Below are positions 8,572 through 21,200 of a stretch of DNA of 64,000 bases, piece by piece. Within the stretch, counting starts at the first letter, position 1; each line of letters begins with the position of its first letter. The DNA is from Sacculina carcini (Eukaryota > Arthropoda > Thecostraca > Sacculinidae): positions 5,073,826-5,137,825 of the forward strand of contig OU696578.1 in the NCBI GenBank assembly GCA_916048095.2, given 5' to 3'. The notes beneath the pieces are model-generated. The model worked only from the letters and a program-made list of their open reading frames with translations. It was not told where the DNA came from and ran no database searches. The position numbers and the translations under genes were made by a program.

Positions 8572-10001
8572 GTTGAGTTCGGTTCATGAGTCATGTATTT
8601 CTCCCTGAAAATTGTCAGAAAGAACTGTGAACTAAAATAATCGATAAAAAATCTTCGTCCATAAAATGCAAGTATAATTGCCAAATTCGGGTACACAAAT
8701 AAAAAATGTAAATTGCTATATGGTGAAATAGACTAGGGCATATATATAACTCGCCAAATTCTAGGGCATATCGCCAAACAACAACAGTTTTAGCCAAGCC
8801 TGGCAATTGAGTAGACGACAACAGGTGACAAATGTATATTGGTGTATCTCTTCAAGGAATATTGGCTGATTTGGGGCTCGAAGTTTTGTATATCGGGATT
8901 TATTAGTGATATTTGTTGTAGCTGTTATACCCATCTGGCTTATTGAATATTATTTTTCAGTATAATTCTAGGGGAAAGGGAATTTACAAGGCGGTTTGTG
9001 GGTTGGATTCATTGGATTTGGCCGGCATCATATGATTTTTTAATTTTTTGCTTGATGACTGTGTCCTGTTTGAGCACTTCATAAGATTGTATTTTATATT
9101 TTCCTCTCGAGAGTTTGCTATAATATAGACTATTGAATTGTTCCTGCATTGATTTGCAAGCATAAGTATAATTCCTAGTATTATCTCTTCCTAGTCTAAA
9201 ATCTTCCTAGTATAATCTCACGCTTTTTAGGTCGAGGAGTTAGATAAATGAGCTGTCTTCCGCATGCGGCGTGTCATGCATATTGTATTTATTATATAAA
9301 TGTGTGCATATTTTAATGTGTATGCGTGCGTGTATGTGTCTGTGGAGGCGTATAAGTTGCGTTGAGTGTTTGTGGTTGGGCGTTTGTATGTTTGCGAACG
9401 TGTGTTAGTGTGTCCTGTTGTGTTTGTACGTTTCGCTTGCTTGCATGCGTACCTGGTGTGTATGCATGTCAAGTATATGTCTGTGTGTAGTTAGTCTTGG
9501 GCCAGTGGTGTGTGTCCGGTGTGTATGTGTCTACTGAACTAGTATGTCTGTGTGTATCCTTTTGTATTTTGAACGCGTTTAGGCGTATGTGTGGGAATGT
9601 GACCGTGTGAATAGTCATGTGACCGTGTGAAAGGTCACATGACCGAGCTTATATAACACGGCACACTGCCGGTCAAAGGGCCATTCGCTCTGATTCGCTC
9701 GCATTCGCTGGTATTCGCTTGTATTGTACTCTCGCCTGAAACAGACTTCTCGCCGTGTCTTCCTCGTGCTCAATGTGGCTTCACGACGCCACATGTCTAT
9801 ATGTATGTGCCGCATGTGTCTGTGTGGCATGCCTTCTAGAATGTTCCATGTAGGTTAAGTGACGTGTGTCTGCGTGCGGTATAGCTTGTATGTGTGTTTG
9901 TGTGTGTTAGCTTGCGAAAATAGTTCAGCCAATCACAGTAGCCTACGTGTTGGCGTGATTGTTGCTCTACTGGCTACTTCGTCAAAAGCACCAAAAGATG
10001 C
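8572..10001. other. Non-coding, AT-rich to TG-rich DNA
   Basis: No supported gene. From about 9300 to 9600 the plus strand is rich in TGTGTG-type simple sequence. At 9600-9840 there is an LTR- or promoter-like patch: CATGTGACC inverted copies, TTATATAA near 9648, then repeated ATTCGCT units and a palindromic ATGTGGC..GCCACATG. A weaker relative of this patch occurs near 35585-35690, so it is an old dispersed repeat. Confidence 0.35.
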
Positions 10002-10923
10002 TGTAGTTTCAGTAATATATTATACAGTTATACATTAACAGTACATAACAACACATAACAATACATAATAAAACATGCAGAACATACAAGTGCAATATAC
10101 AGTAATACAATAAATAAATATGCGCAGCTATACACACAAGTAAAAATAGGCGCAGCGGGCCACAGTGTAAATACGCGCAGCGAGCAACAATGTTGCGTAA
10201 GCACAGTGCACAGTTACAATAACGTTCGCTTCGCAAACGAGCAATATTTAAAAACTACGAAAGGTAGAAATGGGCGACACTACCAGACAGAGGTGTAGTC
10301 ACACTCTGAAAAGGGCCACGGGCTAATATATAAAGCAATGCTAGTGATATTAGCCTTAGCGGGCGAACAACGAACGAGTGAGTAGAAGGAATACCCACTT
10401 CACTCTAGCGTTGTGCAATACCCGAGTGACAGAATACACCAAACTACCGAGACACAGAGAGTAGCTCTGTCAGACTCGAAATGTTCAGCGTATTTGCCCC
10501 GATGCAAAACACAGGTGCCTTTTTATACGTACACACATGACGTATAATCGCGTGCTTCTAGAACAATTCTCGAACCGGTGCGCATACCAAATATACGGTA
10601 TGACTCCGCTCTGTGCTTGCAAACGCTGTTGCTAAGTGTGTGCGCAAATGTCAGCACTCTCAGATGCCCTAGATTTAGCAACTAAATATAGCACCGGGCA
10701 AAGGCTAGTGGCTAGTCACTAGACACAAAGCACCGAAGCATGAATCACGCAAAATCACATAATTGATCAACGCAAATACGGTAATGCAAAGTTATAACAA
10801 AAATATGCACTTCACACCGAATCAAAAACGAATTCAATTACACGAAAAACAAAATCACGAAAATACAAAACTATATAGATGTGTACGCTACGTGATCACA
10901 TAGCGACCAATCGGGTGGCTACA
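10002..10923 (-). repeat. LTR-like sequence on the minus strand (tentative)
   Basis: Read on the minus strand it begins TGTAGCCACC, contains a TATATA-type box (about 10330), and ends ACTACA at 10002. The ends therefore have TG..CA form and the length (about 0.92 kb) suits an LTR. There is no matching target duplication and no internal retroviral gene beside it, so it could be a solo LTR or another repeat. Confidence 0.25.
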
Positions 10924-11201
10924 TTTGTCTGTTTCTATTGCTTGGCCAATCGTGTCACAATGTTCATACGCGGTCGGGTCGATGCACACGCACGGCCAAG
11001 TTTATTTAAGTCCCGTCGCCTCGGTGCGCGGGCAGTTGGACTGGGACTTTGACAATAGCTTGACTGACAGGGCTAATCTCTGTGTCTCGCTTGCCTTGTG
11101 TCAGTTCGACCCGAGCATCGTCCGACACATTGTGTTGGACAACGTGCTTGTTGCGATTGCCGCACATTGACCTAGGATATTACTAGTAACCGTATTATTT
11201 G

Positions 11202-12991
11202 TAAGGCTGTCAAAAAGTAACCTAAAAATCACAAAAAAGTAACTTTATTTTCGAGAAAAAGTAACCTAAAAATTACCTATGAGTTGTATAATGTTATTGT
11301 CACTTTTGTATCTCTTTATCACATGTTTATCACGCCTTTGCTGATTAGTGCGCTATATGAAATACACGGGTTGTTTGTTGTTTGTTTGTGAACATAAAAA
11401 CTAACCTAATAACCTATAAAAAGTAACCTAAAAATAACCTCATTCAAAAAAGATCAATTTCTGTTTGCAGTTCTGAAGGAAGAAAATACACCAGTCCTTC
11501 TTTGTTATCCTCTCTCCGATCTGGTACTATTTTTACAATAAACCACCAAAAGTAATTTATTATTATTTGACTAACATCGCTAAACGGAGCATAACCATAA
11601 GAATATAATTTAAAGTGGAAAGATAATACAAAACTGAAATACACTAATTGCAAATGTAAATATTTTTAGTAATGGTCGCAATAATGTTCTCTATATAGTT
11701 TCAATGGAACTTTTTATCAAATAGCACGTACTACAGCTTGTATATTAGTGTGAGCGTAAACACTGCATGTGTGAATGCGTCCTCCCAAATGTAGCACCCT
11801 GTGCTCACAGTCTGTAAATGTCAAACGTGGGCAAAAGGCACTATCTCACGCCCTGAAAATCACGTGCTAATTCCTGTTCAAGTAAATGCGTACTGTCAAG
11901 TGCTACAGTGCAGTATCTGGCATAGAGAGCTCACACATCGTACTATATCACGCTCCAATATCTCACGACATCGTATAAATTCAGAAATTCGTATAAATTC
12001 ATTCATGTATTCGGCTCCAACATTTACAAGACGACATCAATTGGAAAATACAGTATAAGCTGCAGTGGCTTGTTTGCTTGCCATTTGAACAAACAATACA
12101 TTATGTACATCACACATAATTAAACACTACAAGCAAAGTGTATAATACCAATTTAAACATAAAATAATAAAATCAAATTTAGAACGAAAAAATACGGAAC
12201 ATATGTACACATAATTAGATATCAAGTGAAGTTCACGTAAAACACAGAAAAAAGAAAGAAAGAAAGCTATGTCTCATCAATCAGTAGCTGCTTCATTTCT
12301 CACTTGAACTTGGATATCGAAAAATCCGGTTTATACGAATTTATACAAATGAACTGTTTGTGCTCAATCTAGCATATTCATTAATATATTTTATCGGTAA
12401 ATATAGGTGTAATGTAGAAATATGGAATGCAGGGAGGGTTTAAATACTAGGGGATATATGATAGGTGTCATATTAGACTTGTAAGGCCAGCATAATAAGC
12501 ACAAAATATATCCAGGCTGCATGCCTAGAATTAGGTACATCCTCCGGTTTGTGGAAATTTCCTAAAATGATATGACGCTATCCTGCGTACCCGAAAACGT
12601 ATAAATATCGAGTAGCACAGATATTGAGGTGCATATCAATTGCTAAATCCTAAAAACAGAAATTTTGACATTTCTTGATCTTCAGACCTAAAATTCTATC
12701 TCTTTTCCTATTTCATCCTCATATATACCATTTTTAAGGCCTCTTATCTGCAAAAAGTTTCTTAACTTTGTGGTAAACTTACCTAATAACAAGAAAAACA
12801 ACAAAAGGTATCCTGACTATAAAAAAGTAACCTAAAAGCAAAAATTAACCTAACGATGAAAAAGTAACTTTTGGTAACCTAATAACTTTTTAAATTATTA
12901 TCGTACACAAAATTTTCATGCAGTTTTAGGTAGCTTACGAAAAAGTGACCTTTAGGTGAAAAAGTAACTTTATTATCCTTTGACAGCCCTA
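11202..12991. mobile_element. Non-autonomous hAT-type transposon, 1.79 kb
   Basis: The ends are inverted repeats: TAAGGCTGTCAAA at the left and TTTGACAGCCCTA at the right (one mismatch). An exact 8-bp target duplication, ATTATTTG, flanks it at 11194-11201 and 12992-12999. Eight-base duplications and a (C/T)AGGG-type end are typical of hAT elements. Multiple AAAAGTAACCTAA-like motifs lie just inside both ends (11213-11440 and 12820-12970), as expected for transposase binding sites. No transposase frame is recognisable, so it must depend on another copy for movement. It interrupts an older non-coding sequence whose flanks rejoin cleanly. Confidence 0.82.
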
Positions 12992-12999
12992 ATTATTTG

Positions 13000-13794
13000 T
13001 AACGGTGCAGTAGCTGTTTCAGTGGAGGACTCGCTACACCACTGTTACGGAATTCTGTGTTGCGGCCTTCGTGCCGAGGTTTTGCTGGCCTCCAGCCTTG
13101 TGATATTCAATGTACTATTGTTACCGTGTATTTATAATATATATTATGTGCTACACCCCTCTTTGTTATGTGCGCGCTCTGAACGAGCTATCGCGTAACA
13201 TACAGCTTTCATTTAATTTGCTTCTCTTTATTTAATTCTAAGTATTAATTAAATCTGCTTAGGGGTGCGTGTCTCATCTGCGAAAGTGAGTGTTTTTATC
13301 TAGCGTTCAAATGTCATGCGCGATTAATGACCGCCTATCGCTGATTGGTCTGTTTGGCTGTTATGCGCTTGTGTGATGGTTTTGTGGTTGATCTGAATTG
13401 GTTTATCTGTATGTTTGTGGCGTTGCCGTGAATTGAGTAGTTTTACATTTCTATATAATGTAATATATGTAATATTCACAGTTTAACACTTTTGTAACAT
13501 TTTCTTGACGTTGTCATTAATGTATGTCCCTATGTATTGTCTGTAATATTTTCCTATATTTGTATGTATTTATTTTTTATTGTTGTCTTCTCTTATGCTT
13601 ATAGCAAATATATTGTCGCCAGGCGCGCGGTGCCTACAATATCTATATTTATTATGCGCTTTTATGTATGTTTCAATATGTTTTTCAGGTTGATTAATTA
13701 ATATATCGCTCCTTTCTCCGTGCGAATTTCCTGGAATCACTTTCGTGATTTTGTGTGTTTCATCGGTTGTTTACGAACGACTGCCGGAGTTGGC
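13000..13794. other. Non-coding region upstream of AIFM3
   Basis: Continues the sequence interrupted by the hAT element, then becomes AT-rich with several TATA-like runs (13130-13145, 13450-13470). Bases just before 13795 are the likely 5' UTR and promoter of AIFM3, but no specific element stands out. Confidence 0.3.
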
Positions 13795-14486
13795 ATGGGC
13801 TCCACTGTATCGCGTCTGAGGCGGTCGCAACCGGAAGGTACCTTTCTCACACTAAACTCATTTTGTTTGTATCAACTCTGTGCAATTGTTATAGGTGTTC
13901 ATTACAAATACGCTTTAAGAATGAGGCAATTCAGAAACAAATCACGTGTTTTGACATTTGAAAAGAAAGTGAATTTATTGAAACACGTGCTGTGTGTTAT
14001 GTGAAGGAAATGAATGAATTTTTTTTCCTGAAGGAAAATTGAATTGAATGCATTTTTCTTTGGTAATTGGTGGAATTTCGATTTTACTCGCTTTTATTTA
14101 TTTTCCGTTGTTATTTTAGACATTTATTTTTCTTCTACAATTCAGAGGATAATTTTGATTCGGCCAAACAGTTTTCATAGCGAGGAGACTATTGCGCTCA
14201 CTGAAACTCTACCTAGAAAACCATCCCTTTAGTTTGCGTACGAATCCGGTCGTTTTTGTATCGAAGCGGCAAGTAGTATTATGTTGAAAAGTCTCATATG
14301 ATAGTCATTGTTCAGGTAATGTTTTTGGATCTATGTGTATGTGTGTCTGTGTGTGATTGTGTGCTTGCGTATGTGTTTATGTTGTTTAGATGATACTGTG
14401 GAGGCGGTGGTATGTCGGCTCTCCGATTTGGAAGAGAAAAAGTGAGCACAGAACGAGTTGCTCAGACACAGACACACACACACACA

Positions 14487-14544
<58 letters not shown>

Positions 14545-17500
14545 TAGTGAGTTTGTGCTTGATATTTGTTGTGGGTGGACGTGTGCGTTGCAGCTCCGTA
14601 TTTGTCTGCGATTTTTTACGGGTTTTCAGGGTCTTGAGATGGAAGTGTGAATTAGCGACCTACAATGCCAAAGTACCTGTGCTCCTTGAATTGGAAAGGC
14701 ATACATATGCACATGAATGTACAATACAGCTTTTGCAGATTATATCATATACAGATTTTGCGGTAATAATGGCACCGATCTTCTCCAGACGTCTTGAATG
14801 TCATCAAGGAGCTTCTCAGCTATGCAGATGTCAGGATTCTGAACTTGACCTTGATCACATTCCAGAGATTCCTTATGATTCAAGTCTGGACTATTGCCTG
14901 GTCAGTGTCTGATGTAATTAACATCGACCTAATTAAGCTATTGTTGTTTTTGGCCGTGTGGGCCGGTGTCCCATCCTGCATGACACACTTGAAGACATCC
15001 TACATGAATAATTTTGCATTTATGGGAATATTCTCAAAATGCACACCAAGAAACTGCAAATAGGAATTATAGTTCACAAATAGGTTTTTGGCGGCACTAA
15101 TGAACAATCTTTTCATGGAAGCCATAAATTTCACACTACTTGGTTGACGACCAGTTTTTTCATCTACTTATGTTGGCACGGATATGAGTCATGTCACCTT
15201 GTTTCCCTGCTTGCCAGACACCAAAAATGTCACTTAATCTGACTAAAGCACATGTTTCTACCTGTGCACATCCAAGGTCAGGTGCTTACCTCAAAATATC
15301 ACCCGGTTTTTCATCTGTGCTGATATGATCAGCGATTTTCAACGTGGCACAAAACTGGAGGCTCAGGTTGTCTGAGGTACCTTTGAATGGTCACCAGTTC
15401 AAGGACCTATGTGCCAGCAATATGAACGGTAACTGCCACATCGGCCGAACCACACGCACCGACTGCCAAGTGTCGTGCCGAGGGCTCGAGTCTGCAGTAG
15501 CAACCGAGAAACAGCCGACAATTGGCGAGCATGTGGCGTACCAACCTGCCATGTCTGTGACACGGCGCATGTCAACAAGCCGATCATCTGCTGTTCTGTC
15601 TGCAACGTCACAACTCATCTCACTTGCCTAGCACTGTCGCGTGTCCAGACCAGCGAGCTTATTGTCTGACCCTGCGAGAGTTGCATAGAGACTGAGCTGC
15701 TACATGACGCCGTGGTTCAATCTGTTGTTGAAGAGACGGAGCCAGCCGACCTGGCAGTGGTCCTAGCTCAGCTAGAACGGCGGTCACGAGTTTCACGGCA
15801 CATAGCTCGCATACACAGGCACCGCGCTGCTACAGAACAGGCACCACTCTAATCTGGTAGCGTATGCCGGCCTACGCATACACCGGCTTCTGCCACTAAA
15901 AACGGCAACACACAAGACCAACTTCCATCATAGTACAAAACGTGTATCTGCTTCTTTGTGTGTGTTTCTCTCTGTCTTTTTCTCTCAGTTTGTACGCATG
16001 CATGTGTGTGCGTGTGCGAGTGCAGTATGAAGGTGTGTCAGTTGAGCGACGCTGGTCGTGTACTGGTGGTGAAGCACGCTGGCACAGTGTATGCCGTCGG
16101 CGCCAAGTGCTCGCATTACGGCGCGCCGCTAGAACGAGGCGTACTGAGCGACAGCGGCAAGCTGCGCTGTCCCTGGCACGGAGCCTGCTTCAACGTCACA
16201 AACGGTACGTATTATTATTATTATTATTATTCTTATTATTACCGTAGATCTGGGCCATTTAGCCTATCTTTCAATTCATATTATACTCCATATTTTCCAT
16301 AGTGGGCTTAATGACCAGAGCTATTTAAGGGTAAAAAATATAGTTTGCATTCAAGGTCTTATTGTCTTGATCTCATCAACTGATGCGGCATATGTTTCAC
16401 GTACGGTAACATCTTCCATTTAGTCTCTCTCACGTGTCACCGCGCCAATGCCAATTTGGCGCCATATCATGAATGTCTGTTGTTATGTCTATTGTTGTGG
16501 CGATTCTTTTGAACACTTCAGCTTGCCCAATTCTCCTCAGCTTGCGCGCTTTTTGTTTTAGTTTTGTGTTTGTGCTTCGTACTATTCAGTGGAATGTTGA
16601 ATGTATTATGCAGAAATAAATGCATCAACAATGTTAAATCCATGATAGCTAATTGTCTTGCCTCGGATGTGTTTTGCACATCAGCACATGCTGGACTTTG
16701 GGCGGAGTTTGTTTTTTTATTTTGTAAGAGTGTGGGTTCCACGGACTCCTGCTGTAAACTCATTTCGATGACTGATCACATGCACATACACTCACATGCA
16801 TACGTGTGTGTGTGTGTGTGCGTGGTTGCGTGTGTGTCTATGTTTTTGTCTGTTATGTTTGTGTATATATTTGTCGAGTCTAATGTTACCTATCATTGTC
16901 GTATGTATGTGTGTATGTGTATGTATGTATATATGTATGTATATATGTATGTATATATGTGTGTGTGTGTATGTGTATGCATGTATGTGTGTATGTATGA
17001 GCGTTGGCAGGCGACATTGAGGATTTTCCCGGTCTGGACAACATCCCGAGCTACTCGGCGCGCGTCGCTGCTGATGGCAGTGTGGTGGTGCGTGCTAGTA
17101 GACGACTGGTGCAGGAGGCGCGCGTGTGCGGCCCTATGAGTCGCCGCCACTCGCACAACTCAGCCACCATCCTGGTACTGGGCGCAGGTCGGCGTGTGCG
17201 TCTCTCTCTCTCTCTCTCACTAGGCGCCTCTGTCTAGCTCTCTGTATTTGCATCTCTGTATTGTTTCACTCTCTTTCTGTCTGTCTGTGTGTGTGTATGT
17301 GTGTGCATATCTATCTCTACATATACATTCGTGTGTGCGGATTTCTCTGTTTTTCCATCTATTTCCCTCCTCTATCTCTCTCTCTCTCTCTGTGTGTGTT
17401 TGTTTTTTGTGTTTATAAGTTTATTTTGCGTGGGCTTTGTGTGTGTTTGTGTGTGTGTGTGTATTTGTTTTGTGTGCTAGGTAGTTTTTAATATGTCAGA

Positions 17501-18132
17501 TTATGTATGTATGTGCTATGTGTGTGTGTGTGTGAGTTAGTTTTTGTATATATTCTGTGATGTATGCATACATGTGTATGTGTGTGTGTGTGTGGGGCGG
17601 GTGTAGGAGGTGCCGGCGCATCTTGTGTGGAGGGAATAAGGCGGGCCGGCTTCACAGGCCGTGTTGTGATGGCCAGCGCCGACAAACACCGGCCCTACGA
17701 CCGACCCAAGCTGAGCAAGGCGCTCGACATTGCCGTCGACAAAATCTACCTGCGATCTCAACAATTCTATCAGGTAAGACACACACACACATACACATAC
17801 ATACACACATACACAAACATACATACATATACGTATATATATATATATACATATATGACGGTGGTGTAGCCAGGCAGAATATTTTCTCTCAGACAAACGA
17901 GATTAAAATCGATTGCGCATTCGCAGTTGACTATTTTTCCTCGTTGTTTCGATATTTCTTGCCAGTTGCTGGTCTCTTTTGTCAAGTCTGTTCAGCAATT
18001 GACCGATGTTTTGTTGGCGTAACATTTCGGAGTTAACTATCTCCATTCTCACACACTGGTAGACATTGGTGGTATTTATTTCTCGAGACGTCTTTCGGCT
18101 AACATTAGCCATCTTCAGGAGTTACACTGACC

Positions 18133-18216
<84 letters not shown>

Positions 18217-21200
18217 TCACATAAATACGTACACATACACAAATACACAAGCAAACACACACACACATATATAGATACACACAACTATTCAATCACCTGT
18301 TGATGCAATTAATGCCAATTTTTGCTACAACATTTGTCGTTTTCAAAGAACAGTTTAGATAGCATATTGGAAAATGAACAGAGTTAACCAAACAGACAAA
18401 CAGTAATGTTTTGCATGACAGTAAATATGATCGCTTTTACGTTGATGAACTTCTTGCTTGACAATATATTTGTACAGTTTTATTGTTTATATTTATATTC
18501 ATATATATCCTCATATTCTTTTGCTGGTTTTCACTGCTTTGTTATCATTATATAGCAATTTTTATGTCATTATATTGATGTATAACTAGACAACGTGGAA
18601 ATTGTTACAAATCACTCATTCTGAAAATCTAACCATCTTGTTACACACGAACACTGAGCTGATAGTTTAGTGGCATTTCTATGCATATGCAATGCGCAGC
18701 TGACAATATAAATGAATCCACTAGTAGATTTCGCAGATCAGCGAAAAAATTAACATCTAATTACGAATGATAAACATATGATTGCTTGCTTTTATATAAA
18801 GTTTCCAATGAAATTTTTATTCATATTCATGCCAATGAGTTTTAACGTTTTGTTTTCACATATTTTTCTTCCTTGGTGATATGTTTAAATCGTAATGATG
18901 TGTGTATATGTTTTGAGTCGTAATGATATGTGTATGCTAGTTGTATGTGCGTGTGTCTGTTTCTATATGTGTGTGTATGTGTGTGTGTGTGTGTGTGTTC
19001 GCAGTCGTGCGATGTGGAGATAGTCACAGAACACGAGGCTTGTCAGGTAGACACCAGCGCTCATCGCGTTCATTTCACCAACGGAGCCAGTCTACACTAC
19101 ACACAACTTGTCATTGCCACCGGCAGTAGGTCTGTCTGTCTGTCTGTCTCTGTATGTGTCTGTCTGTCTGTCTCTGTATGTGTCTGTCCGTGTGTGTGTG
19201 TGTGTCCTCCTGTTTGTTCCTCCTGTTTGTTTTTCTGTCTATCTGTCTATCTGTATGTGCTTGTGTGCGTGTGGTTGTCTGTCTCTCTGTCCGCCCATCT
19301 ACCTGTCTATTATTATGTACCATATCTACCTATTTAACTGTCTGCTTGCCTATCCATCTGTCTGTCTGTCTGTGTGTATCTTTGTTAATATATCTGTCTG
19401 TCTGTCTTTGTGTCTGTGTAATTACGTTGTTTCGTTGGGCAAGCACTGTAGACAGCATGTGTGCAGACATAGGCATATGAAATATATATGGCACATTGGA
19501 TTATTGTGTTGTTTGGTATCTACGCACTGTAGTCAGTTTCCAAGTGGTTTGTATTTGTTTGTACGTCTGCCCATCTGTTTGTGTGTATGTCCACGTTAGT
19601 ATATTTATATTCGTGTGTGTGTGTGTGTGTGCATGTGCGTTTGTGTGTATTTGTTACCACTTGAGACCGCGTGTGTTGAGTGTGAGCGGAGCCGAATTGA
19701 GTGGCATTTTCACTCTGCGCAATCCAGAAGACGGACATCGCATTGCGCAACAATTGGCCGACAGGCACGTAGTTATTGTCGGCACTGGATTCATAGGTGG
19801 GCTTGACACGTGTAAATCAATATACTAACGATATGTTTTTGTCACGTGACTGTTGTGTGCATTTACATTTATAGGGCTCTAAGACGATGTTTTATGTTTG
19901 TTTTTATGTTGCTGTTGTAGTAAATGAATGAAAACAGAGCGGACAGTGTAAACAGTGTTGTCTGATGCAACTGGCGTCAGACGAGAATTAGAGAGCTGCT
20001 GACTGGGATGCGTGCCTACCACTTCATTCACGTACAAGTAGCCACCTTGATCCGATACTGAACTGAAATTTGCTCTGCAGCTTGGCAACATTACGCGAGC
20101 GTGTTACAAACGGCATAAAGGACCGATGGCGTGCGATTTTCAGAAAAGCGGAATTGTTCAAACAATTACTGACCCTAAAGTACAGAGATTATATTCTGAA
20201 CATGATTGACGGATTTTGCGACATCCCTAAGTACATGTATTCATCTATTAAAAGCTTTGGGACAAACATAGGCCGCAGTGTCGCACTCAGTTTTACTTAT
20301 CGGTAGATGACTGCTGATTGTGACAAGAGCAAATCAGAGCTCATGAGTCGGTGTTTCGCCGACAAATTCTCCGAACCGAGCTCATATGCCTATGGTACAT
20401 GATCGAGTCCGGCTGCTTGGTGGTCCCAGAGATGTAACGTCGGGGGTCGCTGCCTCTGCGCCGGTTGACATGTCTTCCACGGTTGCAGGTCACCGTGAAC
20501 GTGGATTCATCACTCGAAAGTACCTTGGACCACTGCTGATGTGTGCAATTTCTATATTTTCAGTGCTAATTCCAGTCTTCGCTTTTTTATTCTTGGTGAA
20601 CACTGTTTCTCTGCTGAGTTGCCCCAGACTCTGTATTCTTGGTGAGTTGCCCCACACATTTCGCTTGGTTCTGTGATGTTTGACTTCACTGTTAGCTTAT
20701 GTGCAGGCCGCATCGGACCACTTCGGTTTCTTCATCCGTGGATGGCCAGTGTAACCAAGTTCAGATACTCTCTTGTTGACCGTTTGTATAGATACGTATG
20801 AAAGCAGCTGTGGATTGTTTTCTATCAGTCCCCTCGTAGAGATGGTAGGAGACTCCAGTTGTCTTTTCAGCACAGTTAAAGTTCGTTCAGATGTTTTTCA
20901 TTGGACCAGCTCGTGGTTTAGCTCAGGTCATCTCGACACCTCCACCGTTCTTGAAACGCTTAATTCTTTTTCTCACTGAGCGTTCACTCACGTCAACATG
21001 TGATAATATTTCAGCAGTTTTCAGCCCGGCCTTATGAAGCGCAATAATCTGGGCAACATTTGCAACTGTTAACAACATTTCTTTCCTATATCCGCCTAAA
21101 TACACACTAAAATCCACGAGAAAAACGCTCAAAACACTTCACAATAGAGACAATAGTGACAACGCTATACTTTCTGTTGATATGACAGCCCCGGGCATTT

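Noticed and set aside
11444-11653. Small minus-strand frame inside the hAT-type element
   Set aside because: No transposase motifs; length is within chance expectation for this region.
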